Origin: DASRHT01 sp035293765
Lineage (GTDB): Bacteria > Chloroflexota > Ktedonobacteria > Ktedonobacterales > Ktedonobacteraceae
Length of the DNA: 64,000 nucleotides
Direction: 5' to 3'
NCBI GenBank assembly: GCA_035293765.1
Contig: DATGMF010000079.1
Location: 124,001-188,000, forward strand
Shown: positions 23,223-33,512 of the stretch, piece by piece
Layout: every line of letters begins with the position of its first letter
How positions within the stretch are numbered: the stretch's first letter is position 1
Translations under genes and position numbers: made by a program
The notes under the pieces: model-generated
Database searches by the model: none
Told to the model about the DNA's origin: nothing
Seen by the model: only the letters and a program-made list of their open reading frames with translations

Positions 23223-25379
23223 ATGGTGTTAGCCTATCAGGTGGAACAGCAGGAGGTAGCTTGCCATACTGTTGGACGAGTAGTATGGCACAGTCACCTG
23301 AAAAGTATTTTTTTTGAGGATGGTACAAGTAAACTCGACCTTCCGCGTTCTGCATGTGTCTCACTGGGTGATAGCGTTGAGATTGTAGATGGAGAAGCGT
23401 GGGTTCGTTGTAAGAATGGGAAGGTGCAGATCCTTCCGACCTACTTAGCGCGGGAGCGTATTTCCATAGGAGGCTTAGATCTAGAGTTCGTCATTAAAGA
23501 AATTACTGAAGCTGAAGAGTTTCACGCCTACCAGGCATTAACACAGTTTCATTATCGGGGTCAAACTCTTTGTGGCAGGACTGCAAAGTTGATTGTCCGT
23601 AATTTTCACCCCATTTATCCGCAAGTGGTTGGCTATATTGAACTTGCAACCCCTTTATACATGAACAAAGCGCGGGCGACTGTTCTTAACGCCCCTTTTC
23701 ATACTGCTGATATCGCTTGGGACGGCTGGAATGGGATAACTATACGCCGCCACATTCATCTACTTGTACGTATCGCTAGATGCGTCGTTTATCCAGAATT
23801 TCGTGGTTTGGGTCTGGGGCAGATTCTGGTGAAACATGCTGCTGAATTTGCTCGGAACCGATGGCAGGTAGCTGGGCTCAAGCCTTACTTTTTAGAAATC
23901 TCTGCCGATATGCTTAAGTTTGTCCCATTTGCTCAAAAAGCCGGTATGGTCTTTATTGGGGAAACAGAGGGCAATTTGAAAAGGGTTGCAGAAGATGTTG
24001 CATACGCAATAAAAAATAAACAGCGTATCGATGCTCGAAATATTTTGAAGGAGGATTCCAGCGGCATTGTTGATCAGCAAGTGGCACGGATGAATAGAGC
24101 CGTAGAGCTAATGGAGAGGGAAGGATGGGAACTGGAAGAACTAATAGCTCGTTTGGAACACCTTTCCACAACCTCCGTATTACGTGATTTTCATCTTTTC
24201 CATCATATCGTAAGTCTTCCAAAACATACCTACTTACAAGGGCTCACGCCAGAAACAGATATGTTTATCCGGCAGAGGATTGCTCAAATTGCCCCGCAAA
24301 ATCAGCCTCCCCGCCCAACGCTGCAGTTAGATGCGGTATCAAGCCCTCTTATATTGGAAGATGTATCATTGACTTACCAATCTCATGTAAGGCGCACCTG
24401 GCAAACACATGCTATCCAGCAAGCTTTTGGTGTTTCACCTGACAATATCTCTCATACTGTTATACAGAAGCTATCTCTGACTGTGGAAGCAGGCCAGGTT
24501 TTACTGATCACAGGCCCTTCAGGATCGGGTAAAACTTCTTTGCTGCATCTGCTTGGAGAAAGGACATTTGCCGGGCTTGCAGGCTCTATTCTCTGGCCGG
24601 ATAATTATAATCCGGGCATATTTAATGCAATTCGGTCCCAAAAAGCGTTGATTGAACTTATGGCTGGAAATGATGTGCAATCAGCATTACGTTTACTGGG
24701 AATTGTTGGTTTATCCGACGCTTTTGTTTATTTGAAACGCTTTGAGGAATTGAGTAATGGGCAGAAATATCGTGCAATGTTAGCACAGCTTATCGCTGGA
24801 GGGTATAATGTCTGGCTAGCTGATGAGTTTTGTACTAATCTGGATCTGCTCACGGCGCATGTCGTCGCTGATCGTCTGCAAAAAGTGGCGCGTCAGTTAG
24901 GTGCCATACTGATAGTTGCTTCTTCACAACCAGAAGTGTTTGCATCTTCGCTTCGACCGGATCAAGTTGTGCATTTGACAACTGCCTGGGAACATCACGT
25001 AGTGGAAGGGAGTAAGTTTTTGCATACGTTACCAAATAAGTATACCAGTGCCGCCCCGCCTATTCTAAGGGTATCCCCCGAATACTTACCTGCGATTCGT
25101 CGAGGGCGAAAAACTTCAACAATTCGTAAGGGACGTCTGACGCTGAATCAAGGTTTGCTGCTGCTTGTAAGTAAGAATGATACAGAAGCTGTTAATGTTG
25201 TGGGTACCAGGTATACACAGGTTCGGAACCTGACAGAGGCAGATGCTGTGAAGGATGGGTTTGCTGACCTCCCCGAGTTGCGTACCGCGTTGCAAAAACA
25301 TTATCCAGACCTACGGGAGACGAGTTGGGTAACGATTGTCTCCTTCGAAAAGCTTGGCACATGGAAAACTTTTTCTTAG
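23223..25379 (+). CDS. GNAT acetyltransferase-ABC ATPase-ASCH fusion (COG2401 type), first gene of DISARM-like island
   Basis: The protein is 718 residues from the ATG at 23223, or 743 from 23148. Order: a beta-rich N-terminal part (1-85); a GNAT domain (about 90-280) with acetyl-CoA loop RGLGLGQ at 194-200; an ABC ATPase with Walker A GPSGSGKTS (431-439), signature LSNGQ (510-514) and Walker B NVWLADEF (Asp534, Glu535); and an ASCH-like domain (about 615-718) with IRRGRKTSTIRKGR. COG2401 names ABC ATPases fused to an acetyltransferase. GNAT-fold Mom of phage Mu modifies adenine in DNA, and ASCH belongs to the PUA-like fold that often reads modified bases. A DNA-modifying or modification-sensing role is therefore inferred. 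There is no membrane segment. Codon use is AT-richer than in the flanks. Confidence 0.8.
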   Translation: MVLAYQVEQQEVACHTVGRVVWHSHLKSIFFEDGTSKLDLPRSACVSLGDSVEIVDGEAWVRCKNGKVQILPTYLARERISIGGLDLEFVIKEITEAEEFHAYQALTQFHYRGQTLCGRTAKLIVRNFHPIYPQVVGYIELATPLYMNKARATVLNAPFHTADIAWDGWNGITIRRHIHLLVRIARCVVYPEFRGLGLGQILVKHAAEFARNRWQVAGLKPYFLEISADMLKFVPFAQKAGMVFIGETEGNLKRVAEDVAYAIKNKQRIDARNILKEDSSGIVDQQVARMNRAVELMEREGWELEELIARLEHLSTTSVLRDFHLFHHIVSLPKHTYLQGLTPETDMFIRQRIAQIAPQNQPPRPTLQLDAVSSPLILEDVSLTYQSHVRRTWQTHAIQQAFGVSPDNISHTVIQKLSLTVEAGQVLLITGPSGSGKTSLLHLLGERTFAGLAGSILWPDNYNPGIFNAIRSQKALIELMAGNDVQSALRLLGIVGLSDAFVYLKRFEELSNGQKYRAMLAQLIAGGYNVWLADEFCTNLDLLTAHVVADRLQKVARQLGAILIVASSQPEVFASSLRPDQVVHLTTAWEHHVVEGSKFLHTLPNKYTSAAPPILRVSPEYLPAIRRGRKTSTIRKGRLTLNQGLLLLVSKNDTEAVNVVGTRYTQVRNLTEADAVKDGFADLPELRTALQKHYPDLRETSWVTIVSFEKLGTWKTFS

Positions 25380-25412
25380 GCTGTACGCTCATTCATTTGA
25401 AGGATCAACTGC

Positions 25413-27965
25413 ATGGTGTGGGAGTGGGCTGATGCCGCATTTGCAGCATTACCGGGATACGATGAGAATCTTTTCCAGCGGCTGTTGTTGGAGAAGCGCT
25501 TCAAGTTTAACGATCAAGAATTGCCTTTTGATGATGTAGACAAGTATAGTGCTCGCCTCGTTTGTGCTGCATTACATAAACACAGATCCCTGTTTCTTGG
25601 ATTACCAGATAACCGTACCTATCGCCCGGCATTTTTGTGCGCGCTGGCTATATTGCAGACCTGGTTGAACGCACATAAAAGCCGTCTGCCTTCTCAAAAA
25701 GTTCTGTATTTTGGCTCTACCGTAAGAGTGCGTGAACATCTTCGTCATATTACTGTGGGAGACGTAAATCTGGCCGAAGCCTTCAGCCAACAAGATGTCG
25801 GGAAAAAGAAATTCACTCCTCGTTCTGGAGGGAAACGGTCTGCAGCCAGCTTAATTCCTACGAGTCTGCCACAGGTGGTGACTATTTACGCGCCAATAGA
25901 TCCTGAACAGGTAGTAAAAACGTATAAGCCAGCATGGATTGCTATCGATTGTGACGATGCGCCACACCTTAGTTGGTTAGAGCCTCTGCTAAAGTATGCT
26001 GCTAAGGAGCATATTACCGTAATCGGGTGGGGAAACAATCACCTCTCAGAATGTATTGCTCAGTTTACAAATTACAGTGCTATCTTCTGTTGGCCGACAC
26101 AGATTTCGGGAGCAATAACGGCTGTGGTTGATTCTGGAAGGGAGCTGGCCCCTTGTTTAGAACCTACAACCTATCCACAAATCCGACCCGTCATCATGCA
26201 AAGCACAGAGGTCGATACCCTGGAGTCAGCTCTTCGTAGTGCAAAGCAATCACTTATCCAAGCATTTCAAATGCCTATCGGGCGACTAGGAAATGATGCT
26301 GTTCGTTTACACTGGCGTTATTTGCGGTCGCTGGAAGCATTAACGGTTCCTTTCGAGTTCTATGAAGCAGAAGTGAATAAATACTGGGGCTTACAGTCTT
26401 TTTCTCATTTGCAGGAAGCTTGTCGTTTTTTTCGTGAAGCTTGCCGGGAGTATAGTAGGGATTTGACTTCCTATCTTGAGCAAGCGAGCAGTTTTCTTGA
26501 TACTGCTCAGAATCACCTGAAGTCTACAGGAAATCCTTTTTGGCATGCATTAGCAAATATTTGTATAGAGGAGCCCCCTGTCGGAAAAGCTCGCTTTGTA
26601 ACTTTTACCAGTCGGATGCGCAAACAACTCTTTTTATTAGCATTATTAGCGCGTCTTAATATTACTGAGAGCGATCTCCGCACGCTGAATGTTTGGGTAA
26701 CAAGCCTGGATGAATTGCGCTATTTGTTAGGGAGACAAAATGATGCATTTGCTAAAAGAGAAGAAAACCCATTTCATTTGGAGCAGTCTCTATCTCTCTA
26801 TCCTTTACTTGCAGGCTTGCCCTCGCCATCCCTCACTCCCAAATTGATGCCTATGCTTCTCCACAAGGTGGTGGACATACTGATTTATCCCTATCAGAAT
26901 CCTGCCTTGTTACGGTATATAAGCGAATGGGCTGTCGCTTTTAAGCCAGATTTGACCTCAATTATGCATGTGCTGAGTGACCTGAGCGACATACGCGAGT
27001 TGTCAGTTCTTCCTCATAAGAGAAATGTGTCGCTTCTCCATGAAGAAGTAATCATAGAGGTAAAAAGTGGGCAGAAAAAAGTGCAACCGCCCAAAGAACT
27101 CCTCTGGCAACCTCTAGATCCGCTCTTAGAGATTGCACGTTTGCTGGAAGCAGATGATGAAAAAGAGGATGAAAACATTTTAGCAGGTAGCGATGTGATG
27201 CACCCAAATAACGTTCCCATTGTGGAAGAGATGTGGTGCGGAAATGGTATTGAGATTGACTTTGATCAAGGATGGCGCGCCTTATTCGCGCCAGATGAAT
27301 TTATGAATGTGGTTGTATCTACGGCTTCCGGTTTACAGGTTGATTATCGCTCAGTGAATTCTCTCCAGGTAAGCAATCGCGTTATTGCTATTCCAGGGCA
27401 ACGACGCCAAAGTGTGTATGAACTGCTTATTTCTCGTGTCCACAAGCATCCTTCTATAGAATTACATCTGGCGCTTATCCGGCGCTGGCAGGAAGATTTT
27501 GCCAGTGCTTATCAACGATGGCATCAACCTGGACGGCAAGGTGTAGAGGAACTCCTCAGGCTGTTACAAAAGCGAGGAAGCAAGATCGTTTCCACTGCAA
27601 CGATAAACTTGTGGTTGCGCGGCTATACATTATGCCCAGATGATGTAGAAGATTTAAGACGCTTGACAGAAGTATTTACAATGGAGTTTGTACACCAATA
27701 CTATCGACGCATTTATGTAGCTGCCCAGAGTTTACGGGTGTTGCACAGAAATTTGTCGAAGCAGCTCAACCGATGGCTAAAACAAGAAGCAGCGGGGTTA
27801 GCGGTAAATGATCATAACCAGATGATTGATGCTGAGCTGGGGCTTACTTTTGAAGATTTTCGTAACTCGTTACTGCTTTTACAGGTGGAGGCCATACGAA
27901 TTGTTCCTGGCCCGTTTCTGCGTAGTCGTATGGGTAACTTAGAGAGGGTGATTAACAATGAGTAA
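25413..27965 (+). CDS. DrmE-like large protein of the DISARM-like island
   Basis: The 850-residue protein has no domain I can name with certainty. The start (AAGGAT upstream) follows the first gene by 33 bases. Near 60-90 there is GLPDNRTYRPAFLCALAILQ, placed like a P-loop segment but without a Gly-Lys-Thr/Ser. KPAWIAIDCDDAPHLSWLEP lies near 170, like a degenerate Walker B. This suggests a helicase-derived fold that has lost ATPase residues. Class 2 DISARM loci carry drmE, a large gene of unknown function next to drmA. Position, size and the eight-base overlap with the drmA-like start support calling it DrmE-like. Identity to DrmE is inferred, not shown. Confidence 0.6.
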   Translation: MVWEWADAAFAALPGYDENLFQRLLLEKRFKFNDQELPFDDVDKYSARLVCAALHKHRSLFLGLPDNRTYRPAFLCALAILQTWLNAHKSRLPSQKVLYFGSTVRVREHLRHITVGDVNLAEAFSQQDVGKKKFTPRSGGKRSAASLIPTSLPQVVTIYAPIDPEQVVKTYKPAWIAIDCDDAPHLSWLEPLLKYAAKEHITVIGWGNNHLSECIAQFTNYSAIFCWPTQISGAITAVVDSGRELAPCLEPTTYPQIRPVIMQSTEVDTLESALRSAKQSLIQAFQMPIGRLGNDAVRLHWRYLRSLEALTVPFEFYEAEVNKYWGLQSFSHLQEACRFFREACREYSRDLTSYLEQASSFLDTAQNHLKSTGNPFWHALANICIEEPPVGKARFVTFTSRMRKQLFLLALLARLNITESDLRTLNVWVTSLDELRYLLGRQNDAFAKREENPFHLEQSLSLYPLLAGLPSPSLTPKLMPMLLHKVVDILIYPYQNPALLRYISEWAVAFKPDLTSIMHVLSDLSDIRELSVLPHKRNVSLLHEEVIIEVKSGQKKVQPPKELLWQPLDPLLEIARLLEADDEKEDENILAGSDVMHPNNVPIVEEMWCGNGIEIDFDQGWRALFAPDEFMNVVVSTASGLQVDYRSVNSLQVSNRVIAIPGQRRQSVYELLISRVHKHPSIELHLALIRRWQEDFASAYQRWHQPGRQGVEELLRLLQKRGSKIVSTATINLWLRGYTLCPDDVEDLRRLTEVFTMEFVHQYYRRIYVAAQSLRVLHRNLSKQLNRWLKQEAAGLAVNDHNQMIDAELGLTFEDFRNSLLLLQVEAIRIVPGPFLRSRMGNLERVINNE

Positions 27966-30900
27966 TATATCTTCAGAGGTACAAGAAGAGCGTCTTCTTG
28001 CAACTTATTTGGTGAATCAAGTATGTAACCGGGCTTCAGGACGCAGTGAAAGCGAGTGTGTGCGTAACTATCCTCGGGATGTCTACTTTCTGGGAAATCT
28101 GCGACCCAGGCAAGATGTTGGTGACGAGGTAACGGATGATTTTACCTATATGCGTGAACTGGTGAGTAAAATGGCTCCAGCGGCATTTGGAGCCGAGTTT
28201 CTTATCCACCCGTCGAAGAATGAGGTTGTTATCAATGTGACAGTGCAGTGGGCCTGCTATTATCGTATTTTCCCCACTTGCGAACAGCAGCGTGACCATC
28301 AGAAACCCGAACGTGTAGAGAACGACAATCATATACCAACAGTGCAAGCTCAGGCAAAAGAAGCCTCTTCTCATCCACAAACAACTCCTACGAATATTGC
28401 AATTGTAGAGGCCACTGATGAGCCAGAAGAAGCGGATACCACTGGCGCGGAAGAAGAGGAGCGTCGCGAACAAGCCGCTGAAGCTGAGTCACCTGAAATT
28501 GCCGAGTCCACCGCTGATCGTCGCGCCAGGAGACGCACTCCAAGAGACTCTTTGTTTATTCGTTTTCGTAAAATTGACTGTCAGACAAAAGGTCAGATCA
28601 TATTACGAGGAGCGGCTCCAGGAAGTAAAGAAATATGGACAGTTAACAAAGATAACTTGCAGGTAGCATTAGATCAGGAAACATTGCGTGCTCAACAGCA
28701 AGCACTCCAAGATCCTCTTCATGTTCGAACTGCTGGTAGACCTGAAGATAGAATTACTATACCTGAAGATGCAATCGCTTCAGCAGAAACCTACAACGCG
28801 TATATAGCCTCTTTACGAACTGAGGTGATACCAGAATGGAAATGGGAAGTGCGTACCACCGTACGTCAGAGCGATCCCACGAACACAACAGAATGTGTCC
28901 TCTTAACCGAATTCGTGAATGCTACTCCGATTTTAGTCAAGGCTCCAAATACAGAGCCATTTCTCTTTGATACTAGCAGCACGTTCGCCTTTGACGATTG
29001 TGAGGTCAATCCATTTGAGTTAGAATTGGCCCCGAAAGGCTTCCGTTATGATAAACGTCTTTGGGGACGGGGCTTTAATTGCGCTATAAAGCCCGATGAT
29101 CAATACCGTATTTTTATAACAACTCATACACCTATTTATGAACAACAACGCTACGTTACTCAAACTCGACCTCTTGCTCGCTTTGATCAGCTAGCACAAG
29201 ATCCCATCCCTGTTCTGCGAGCAATAGTGCGTGCTATGGAAGATTATATGCAAGAGTGGGACCGTGTTAAGCAGACACACATGAGCACATGGCCCGATTG
29301 GCAGACCTTTGAAGCAGAATTTGAACGTGATCAGCAACAATTCGCCGACGAGATTGCCAGATTCCGACGTGGGTGTGAACTGATTCGCACAAACAGTGAT
29401 GTGAAGCTAGCATTCCAATTAACCAACGAGACGTTTCGGCGAGTCGGCGACCATGGACAACCCGAAAAGCGTAAGGAACATTGGAGGCTGTTTCAAATCG
29501 TCTTTCTCGTCAGTCAGATTCCTGGTATCGCTGTCCTTGCAACATTAGATGCCGCTGACTTAGCTGAAAGGGAGATGGTTGATATCATTTACTTCCCTAC
29601 AGGGGGAGGAAAGACAGAAGCATATCTTGGCACAATTATCTTTCACTGTTTTTTTGATCGTCTCCGTGGCAAATCTGCAGGTGTGACGGCATGGACGCGC
29701 TTCCCGCTTCGTCTGCTCACCTTGCAACAAACACAGAGGGTAGCTGATGTTATTGGTATGGCGGAGATAATACGCAGAGAACAGACTGAGCCACGCTTGA
29801 GTGGAAACAGCGTAGATGGTTTTGCTGTAGGCTATCTGGTAGGAGACGAAGCAACTCCTAATGAAATTGTGGATGTGACAAAATATAGTTACTCCGAAAA
29901 TAATCCTAAAGATAGGGCCTACTGGAGTAAAGCCAATGATCGTCAGGGCAGAAGAAGCTGGAAACGCGTATTTCGTTGCCCGGCATGCCGGACGCAGAGA
30001 GTGCGCATAGATTTTGATGCACAGACTGTTCGCATTATTCATCGCTGCGAAGAACCCAACTGCGCCTTCCCAGATCATATAATTCCCGTTTATGTGGTAG
30101 ATAATGAAATTTATCGTTATCTGCCTTCTGTGCTCGTTGGAACCATCGATAAGTTAGCGAGTGTGGGGAATCAGCGCAAGCTAGCACAGGTATTCGGACA
30201 GATAGACGGACGGTGTTTAGAGCACGGCTATTATAAGAAAAAATGTTGTCAGAAAGAATGTACTGGACAACGACTCAAAGCAGGTGTGCCTCGTGGGTTG
30301 AGTGGTCCAACGTTGTTTGTGCAAGACGAATTGCATCTTTTAAAAGAAGGTCTTGGGACGTTTGATGCGCATTATGAGACTTTTATTCAGCGTCTGCGCA
30401 AAGAATTTGACCCGACGATCCCCCCATTAAAAATTATTGCATCTTCCGCGACGATAGAAGCCTTTGAGCGGCAGGTTGCCCATCTTTATGGTCGTGATAC
30501 CACACAATCAAGGGTTTTTCCTGGCTTAGGGCCACGTTCTGGACAATCATTTTATGCAGAGACGCTACCATATGCTCAGCGTTTGTTTATTGGCCTGATT
30601 CCACATAATAAGACAATCTTCAATACCATTCTGGAACTGATCGAGTATTACCATAGGGAAGTACAAACGTTGCAGCGTCTTGCACCAGGAACTCCAAATC
30701 CCTATGGAGGAAGCTTCCGCCCTGGTACGGTGCAGTGGTTTGATCTCCTCGACTACTACGTTACCTCGCTGACCTATTTTCTGGCAAATCGTGAGTTAAA
30801 TTCCATCCGTACCGATATCAATGGAGATACCAATCCCAACCTGCAGCGTGATGGGTTCGTACCCTTAGACGTGAGAGAGCTGACTGGAAGTACCGGTACC

Positions 30901-31608
30901 GAAGAGGTGACACTTATCCTGGATCATCTGGAGCAAAGAGCCAGACAAAATATTGCTGATGCGGTGTTAGCGACAAATATGGTAAGTCATGGCGTAGACG
31001 TAAATCGTTTCAATACCATGATATTCTATGGAATGCCGCGACAGAATGCTGAATATATTCAAGCATCGAGCCGCGTTGGCCGCTCTCATGTAGGCATAGT
31101 TTTTATGTGCTTGCATCCAGCTCGTGAACGCGATCAAAGTCATTATACCTACTTCAGCAAATTTCATGAGTTTCTGGGGCAACTGGTGGAACCTGTCGCT
31201 ATCAACCGCTGGGCTAAGTTTAGTGTGAAGCGTACCTTGCCGGGCTTATTTATGGCGGTTCTCTTACAACTGCTGGCGAATAAGTCCGGTGAGCAAAACC
31301 CTGGTCGGTTTTATATGGCGGACTTCTTGCGGAAAAAAATTAGTGAGAACGCCCTGAGTGCAAATGATTTCCTCTCGTTTTTAGAGGAAGCCTATATCGT
31401 GCCATCAGACAATCCAATTGGTGAGCAAGGTTTTCGTGACGAGATCCGATGGCATGTCAAAATTTTTATGGAGCAAATCATCGCAGGGAGGGGGAAGTTT
31501 GTTTCTGAAGTTTTGATTCCTAAGCCGATGAGAAGTCTCAGAGATGTAGATGAGCCAATTGATATCGAACTGGATAGCGCAGGTTCAAGTTGGGCAAATA
31601 AAATGTAG
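27958..31608 (+). CDS. drmA: DrmA-like DISARM helicase
   Basis: The 1216-residue SF2-type helicase has Walker A FPTGGGKTEAYLG (Lys552), motif II VQDELHLL (790-793), motif III SSATIEAF and motif VI YIQASSRVGRSHVG (about 1033-1046). Between motifs I and II lie Cys clusters (RCPACR near 675, CEEPNC near 700, several Cys near 754-770). An acidic low-complexity stretch lies near 130-190. The GGGKTEAYLG, DELHLL and QASSRVGRS pattern followed by a DUF1998 gene is typical of DrmA, the helicase of the DISARM phage-restriction system. DrmA works with DrmB on incoming DNA. The start overlaps the previous gene by eight bases. Confidence 0.88.
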   Translation: MSNISSEVQEERLLATYLVNQVCNRASGRSESECVRNYPRDVYFLGNLRPRQDVGDEVTDDFTYMRELVSKMAPAAFGAEFLIHPSKNEVVINVTVQWACYYRIFPTCEQQRDHQKPERVENDNHIPTVQAQAKEASSHPQTTPTNIAIVEATDEPEEADTTGAEEEERREQAAEAESPEIAESTADRRARRRTPRDSLFIRFRKIDCQTKGQIILRGAAPGSKEIWTVNKDNLQVALDQETLRAQQQALQDPLHVRTAGRPEDRITIPEDAIASAETYNAYIASLRTEVIPEWKWEVRTTVRQSDPTNTTECVLLTEFVNATPILVKAPNTEPFLFDTSSTFAFDDCEVNPFELELAPKGFRYDKRLWGRGFNCAIKPDDQYRIFITTHTPIYEQQRYVTQTRPLARFDQLAQDPIPVLRAIVRAMEDYMQEWDRVKQTHMSTWPDWQTFEAEFERDQQQFADEIARFRRGCELIRTNSDVKLAFQLTNETFRRVGDHGQPEKRKEHWRLFQIVFLVSQIPGIAVLATLDAADLAEREMVDIIYFPTGGGKTEAYLGTIIFHCFFDRLRGKSAGVTAWTRFPLRLLTLQQTQRVADVIGMAEIIRREQTEPRLSGNSVDGFAVGYLVGDEATPNEIVDVTKYSYSENNPKDRAYWSKANDRQGRRSWKRVFRCPACRTQRVRIDFDAQTVRIIHRCEEPNCAFPDHIIPVYVVDNEIYRYLPSVLVGTIDKLASVGNQRKLAQVFGQIDGRCLEHGYYKKKCCQKECTGQRLKAGVPRGLSGPTLFVQDELHLLKEGLGTFDAHYETFIQRLRKEFDPTIPPLKIIASSATIEAFERQVAHLYGRDTTQSRVFPGLGPRSGQSFYAETLPYAQRLFIGLIPHNKTIFNTILELIEYYHREVQTLQRLAPGTPNPYGGSFRPGTVQWFDLLDYYVTSLTYFLANRELNSIRTDINGDTNPNLQRDGFVPLDVRELTGSTGTEEVTLILDHLEQRARQNIADAVLATNMVSHGVDVNRFNTMIFYGMPRQNAEYIQASSRVGRSHVGIVFMCLHPARERDQSHYTYFSKFHEFLGQLVEPVAINRWAKFSVKRTLPGLFMAVLLQLLANKSGEQNPGRFYMADFLRKKISENALSANDFLSFLEEAYIVPSDNPIGEQGFRDEIRWHVKIFMEQIIAGRGKFVSEVLIPKPMRSLRDVDEPIDIELDSAGSSWANKM

Positions 31609-31638
31609 CCTGGTTTATAGTGATAGAAAGGGTCGCGT

Positions 31639-33501
31639 ATGGGGCGCAAAATGAGCAGAGGCAAACAGCAAGTATTATTTAACTATTTGCCAGGAAAAAC
31701 ATTTGATTTTGAACGAGTGGCGACGATAGCGCAGGTGACAGCTATTCGTGGAAGCCTTCGTAATGATTTGAACAGAATAATACTACTACGTAAGGTAAAA
31801 GAAAATGCTAGCGCTTGGGATGAAAATCTTCGGCCAGCATTAAGTGACGAAACATTGGATGATCCTGAACGCTTTGTGCTGCTCGATCCTAAAGGGGTAC
31901 AGGCTGAAATGTTCCCCAAAGTGTTCTGGTGCCAGAATCGACAATGTGGCAGGATATTTGATTATAGCGAGCGCGACGGATTGCCTGAAAAGAAATGCCC
32001 TCAATGTCGCAGCGGACAGCTTATACAACTGCGTTTTGTAAAGATTCATCGCTGCGGTGCATTGCGGCCATTACTGCCGCCACGTTGTCAGCGATGCAAC
32101 AATACATCTCATATGGCTCTGGATGCCAGAGGCAGTGAACGCTTCGCCAATTTTCTTTGGCGATGTCGTAGATGTGGGAGTCAGATGTCATATTATGCTA
32201 GCGTCGGCAATTGTCCTGCATGCCAATGGCCGGAAGCAGAAAATAGGAAGCGGCAAATGGAAATAGAGGTTCATCGGGCTGGGCGAACCTTCTATGCCCA
32301 TACCGCTGTTATGCTGAATATTCCTCATAGTGACCTGGATGCATTTCTAACTCTTCTCCCAGAGGAATGGGCTGCCATTGCGGCGGCTAAGTACTTTGCG
32401 TTGCCAGAAGTTGTTAATCGGGATTTGTCTGAGCTGGTCCCTTCATCTGCTGATCGACAAAGTACGCAGGATGTTGGCTTGTCGGGAGCGGATTTAGATA
32501 TTTTATTTAAAAAATATGGTAATGATCCTGTACAGTTTTATTCTGCGACACAGGCATTGCGTCAGCAGCGACAGCAGGAAAAGCAGGCGTCATCTCCTGG
32601 TGCTCTCGTGCGTATTATAGAACAACGAACAGGAGTAGAACGTACCGTGTGGAAGAACGCAGGACAAGAGATGCTAGAAGCTGCAATGTCGAGGGAAAAC
32701 AAGCTTGGAAAACAATTATTCCGAGAATCGCGCCGGAAAGAACAGCAGGTTGCCAGGAGTATGGGTATAAACGATCTGATGCTGGTGCCTGACTACCCAA
32801 TCATCACTGCAACGTATGGATATAGCCGTGCCGACTATCGGCCACGAGAGTGCCGTCTAAACCCGTTTCCACCAGATCAGGATTATAATGGCAAAATTCC
32901 CATTTTCGTCGATGAAGTGCAAGCTGATGCGATACTGTTCGCTTTAGAGCCAGAACGTGTTTGCAGGTGGCTGGAACGAAATGGTTATCCGCTAGCTTTG
33001 CCGCCGGGAAGCGATCCGAATCTCTCGTTGCGTGCATCTTTTGTGCAGCTCTTCGACAATTTACAATTAAATCAGACATTGTTGGCTGATCGAGCTCCTG
33101 CCCGTCTCGTTTTTGGTTTGCTCCACTCTCTTAGCCATCTTTGTGTGAGGCAGGCGGCGCTTCTCTGTGGCCTGGATAGTACAAGTTTATCCGAGTATGT
33201 TTTACCGCGTACTTTGACGTTTGCCATTTACTGCAACCATCGCTTTGGTGCAACCATTGGTGCGTTGACCGCACTTTACGAACAGTCCCTTATTGAGTGG
33301 CTGAACGCAATTAATAATGCGCGCCGTTGTGTCTATGATCCGGTTTGTTATGATCGGGAAGGAAGTTGCCATGCTTGCACACACCTTGCAGAAACAAGCT
33401 GTCGTTTCTTTAATCTGAACCTTAATCGTGCCTTCCTATTTGGCGGCCCCGATATAAAATTAGGTGAGGTTACTAATGGGTATTTTGACCCAACCCTATA
33501 G
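31639..33501 (+). CDS. drmB: DrmB-like DUF1998 protein of DISARM
   Basis: The 620-residue protein has an N-terminal set of zinc-ribbon pairs: WCQNRQCG, KKCPQCRSG, RCQRCNN, WRCRRCGS and NCPACQW. The C-terminal DUF1998 domain includes LLHSLSHLCVRQAALLCGL and the closing Cys cluster YDPVCYDREGSCHACTH. DrmB partners DrmA in DISARM; the DrmAB complex binds and unwinds DNA and is stimulated by 5' overhangs. The gene starts 30 bases after drmA with GAAAGGG upstream. It is full length compared with known DrmB proteins. Confidence 0.88.
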   Translation: MGRKMSRGKQQVLFNYLPGKTFDFERVATIAQVTAIRGSLRNDLNRIILLRKVKENASAWDENLRPALSDETLDDPERFVLLDPKGVQAEMFPKVFWCQNRQCGRIFDYSERDGLPEKKCPQCRSGQLIQLRFVKIHRCGALRPLLPPRCQRCNNTSHMALDARGSERFANFLWRCRRCGSQMSYYASVGNCPACQWPEAENRKRQMEIEVHRAGRTFYAHTAVMLNIPHSDLDAFLTLLPEEWAAIAAAKYFALPEVVNRDLSELVPSSADRQSTQDVGLSGADLDILFKKYGNDPVQFYSATQALRQQRQQEKQASSPGALVRIIEQRTGVERTVWKNAGQEMLEAAMSRENKLGKQLFRESRRKEQQVARSMGINDLMLVPDYPIITATYGYSRADYRPRECRLNPFPPDQDYNGKIPIFVDEVQADAILFALEPERVCRWLERNGYPLALPPGSDPNLSLRASFVQLFDNLQLNQTLLADRAPARLVFGLLHSLSHLCVRQAALLCGLDSTSLSEYVLPRTLTFAIYCNHRFGATIGALTALYEQSLIEWLNAINNARRCVYDPVCYDREGSCHACTHLAETSCRFFNLNLNRAFLFGGPDIKLGEVTNGYFDPTL

Positions 33502-33512
33502 CGAGTGAAGTT

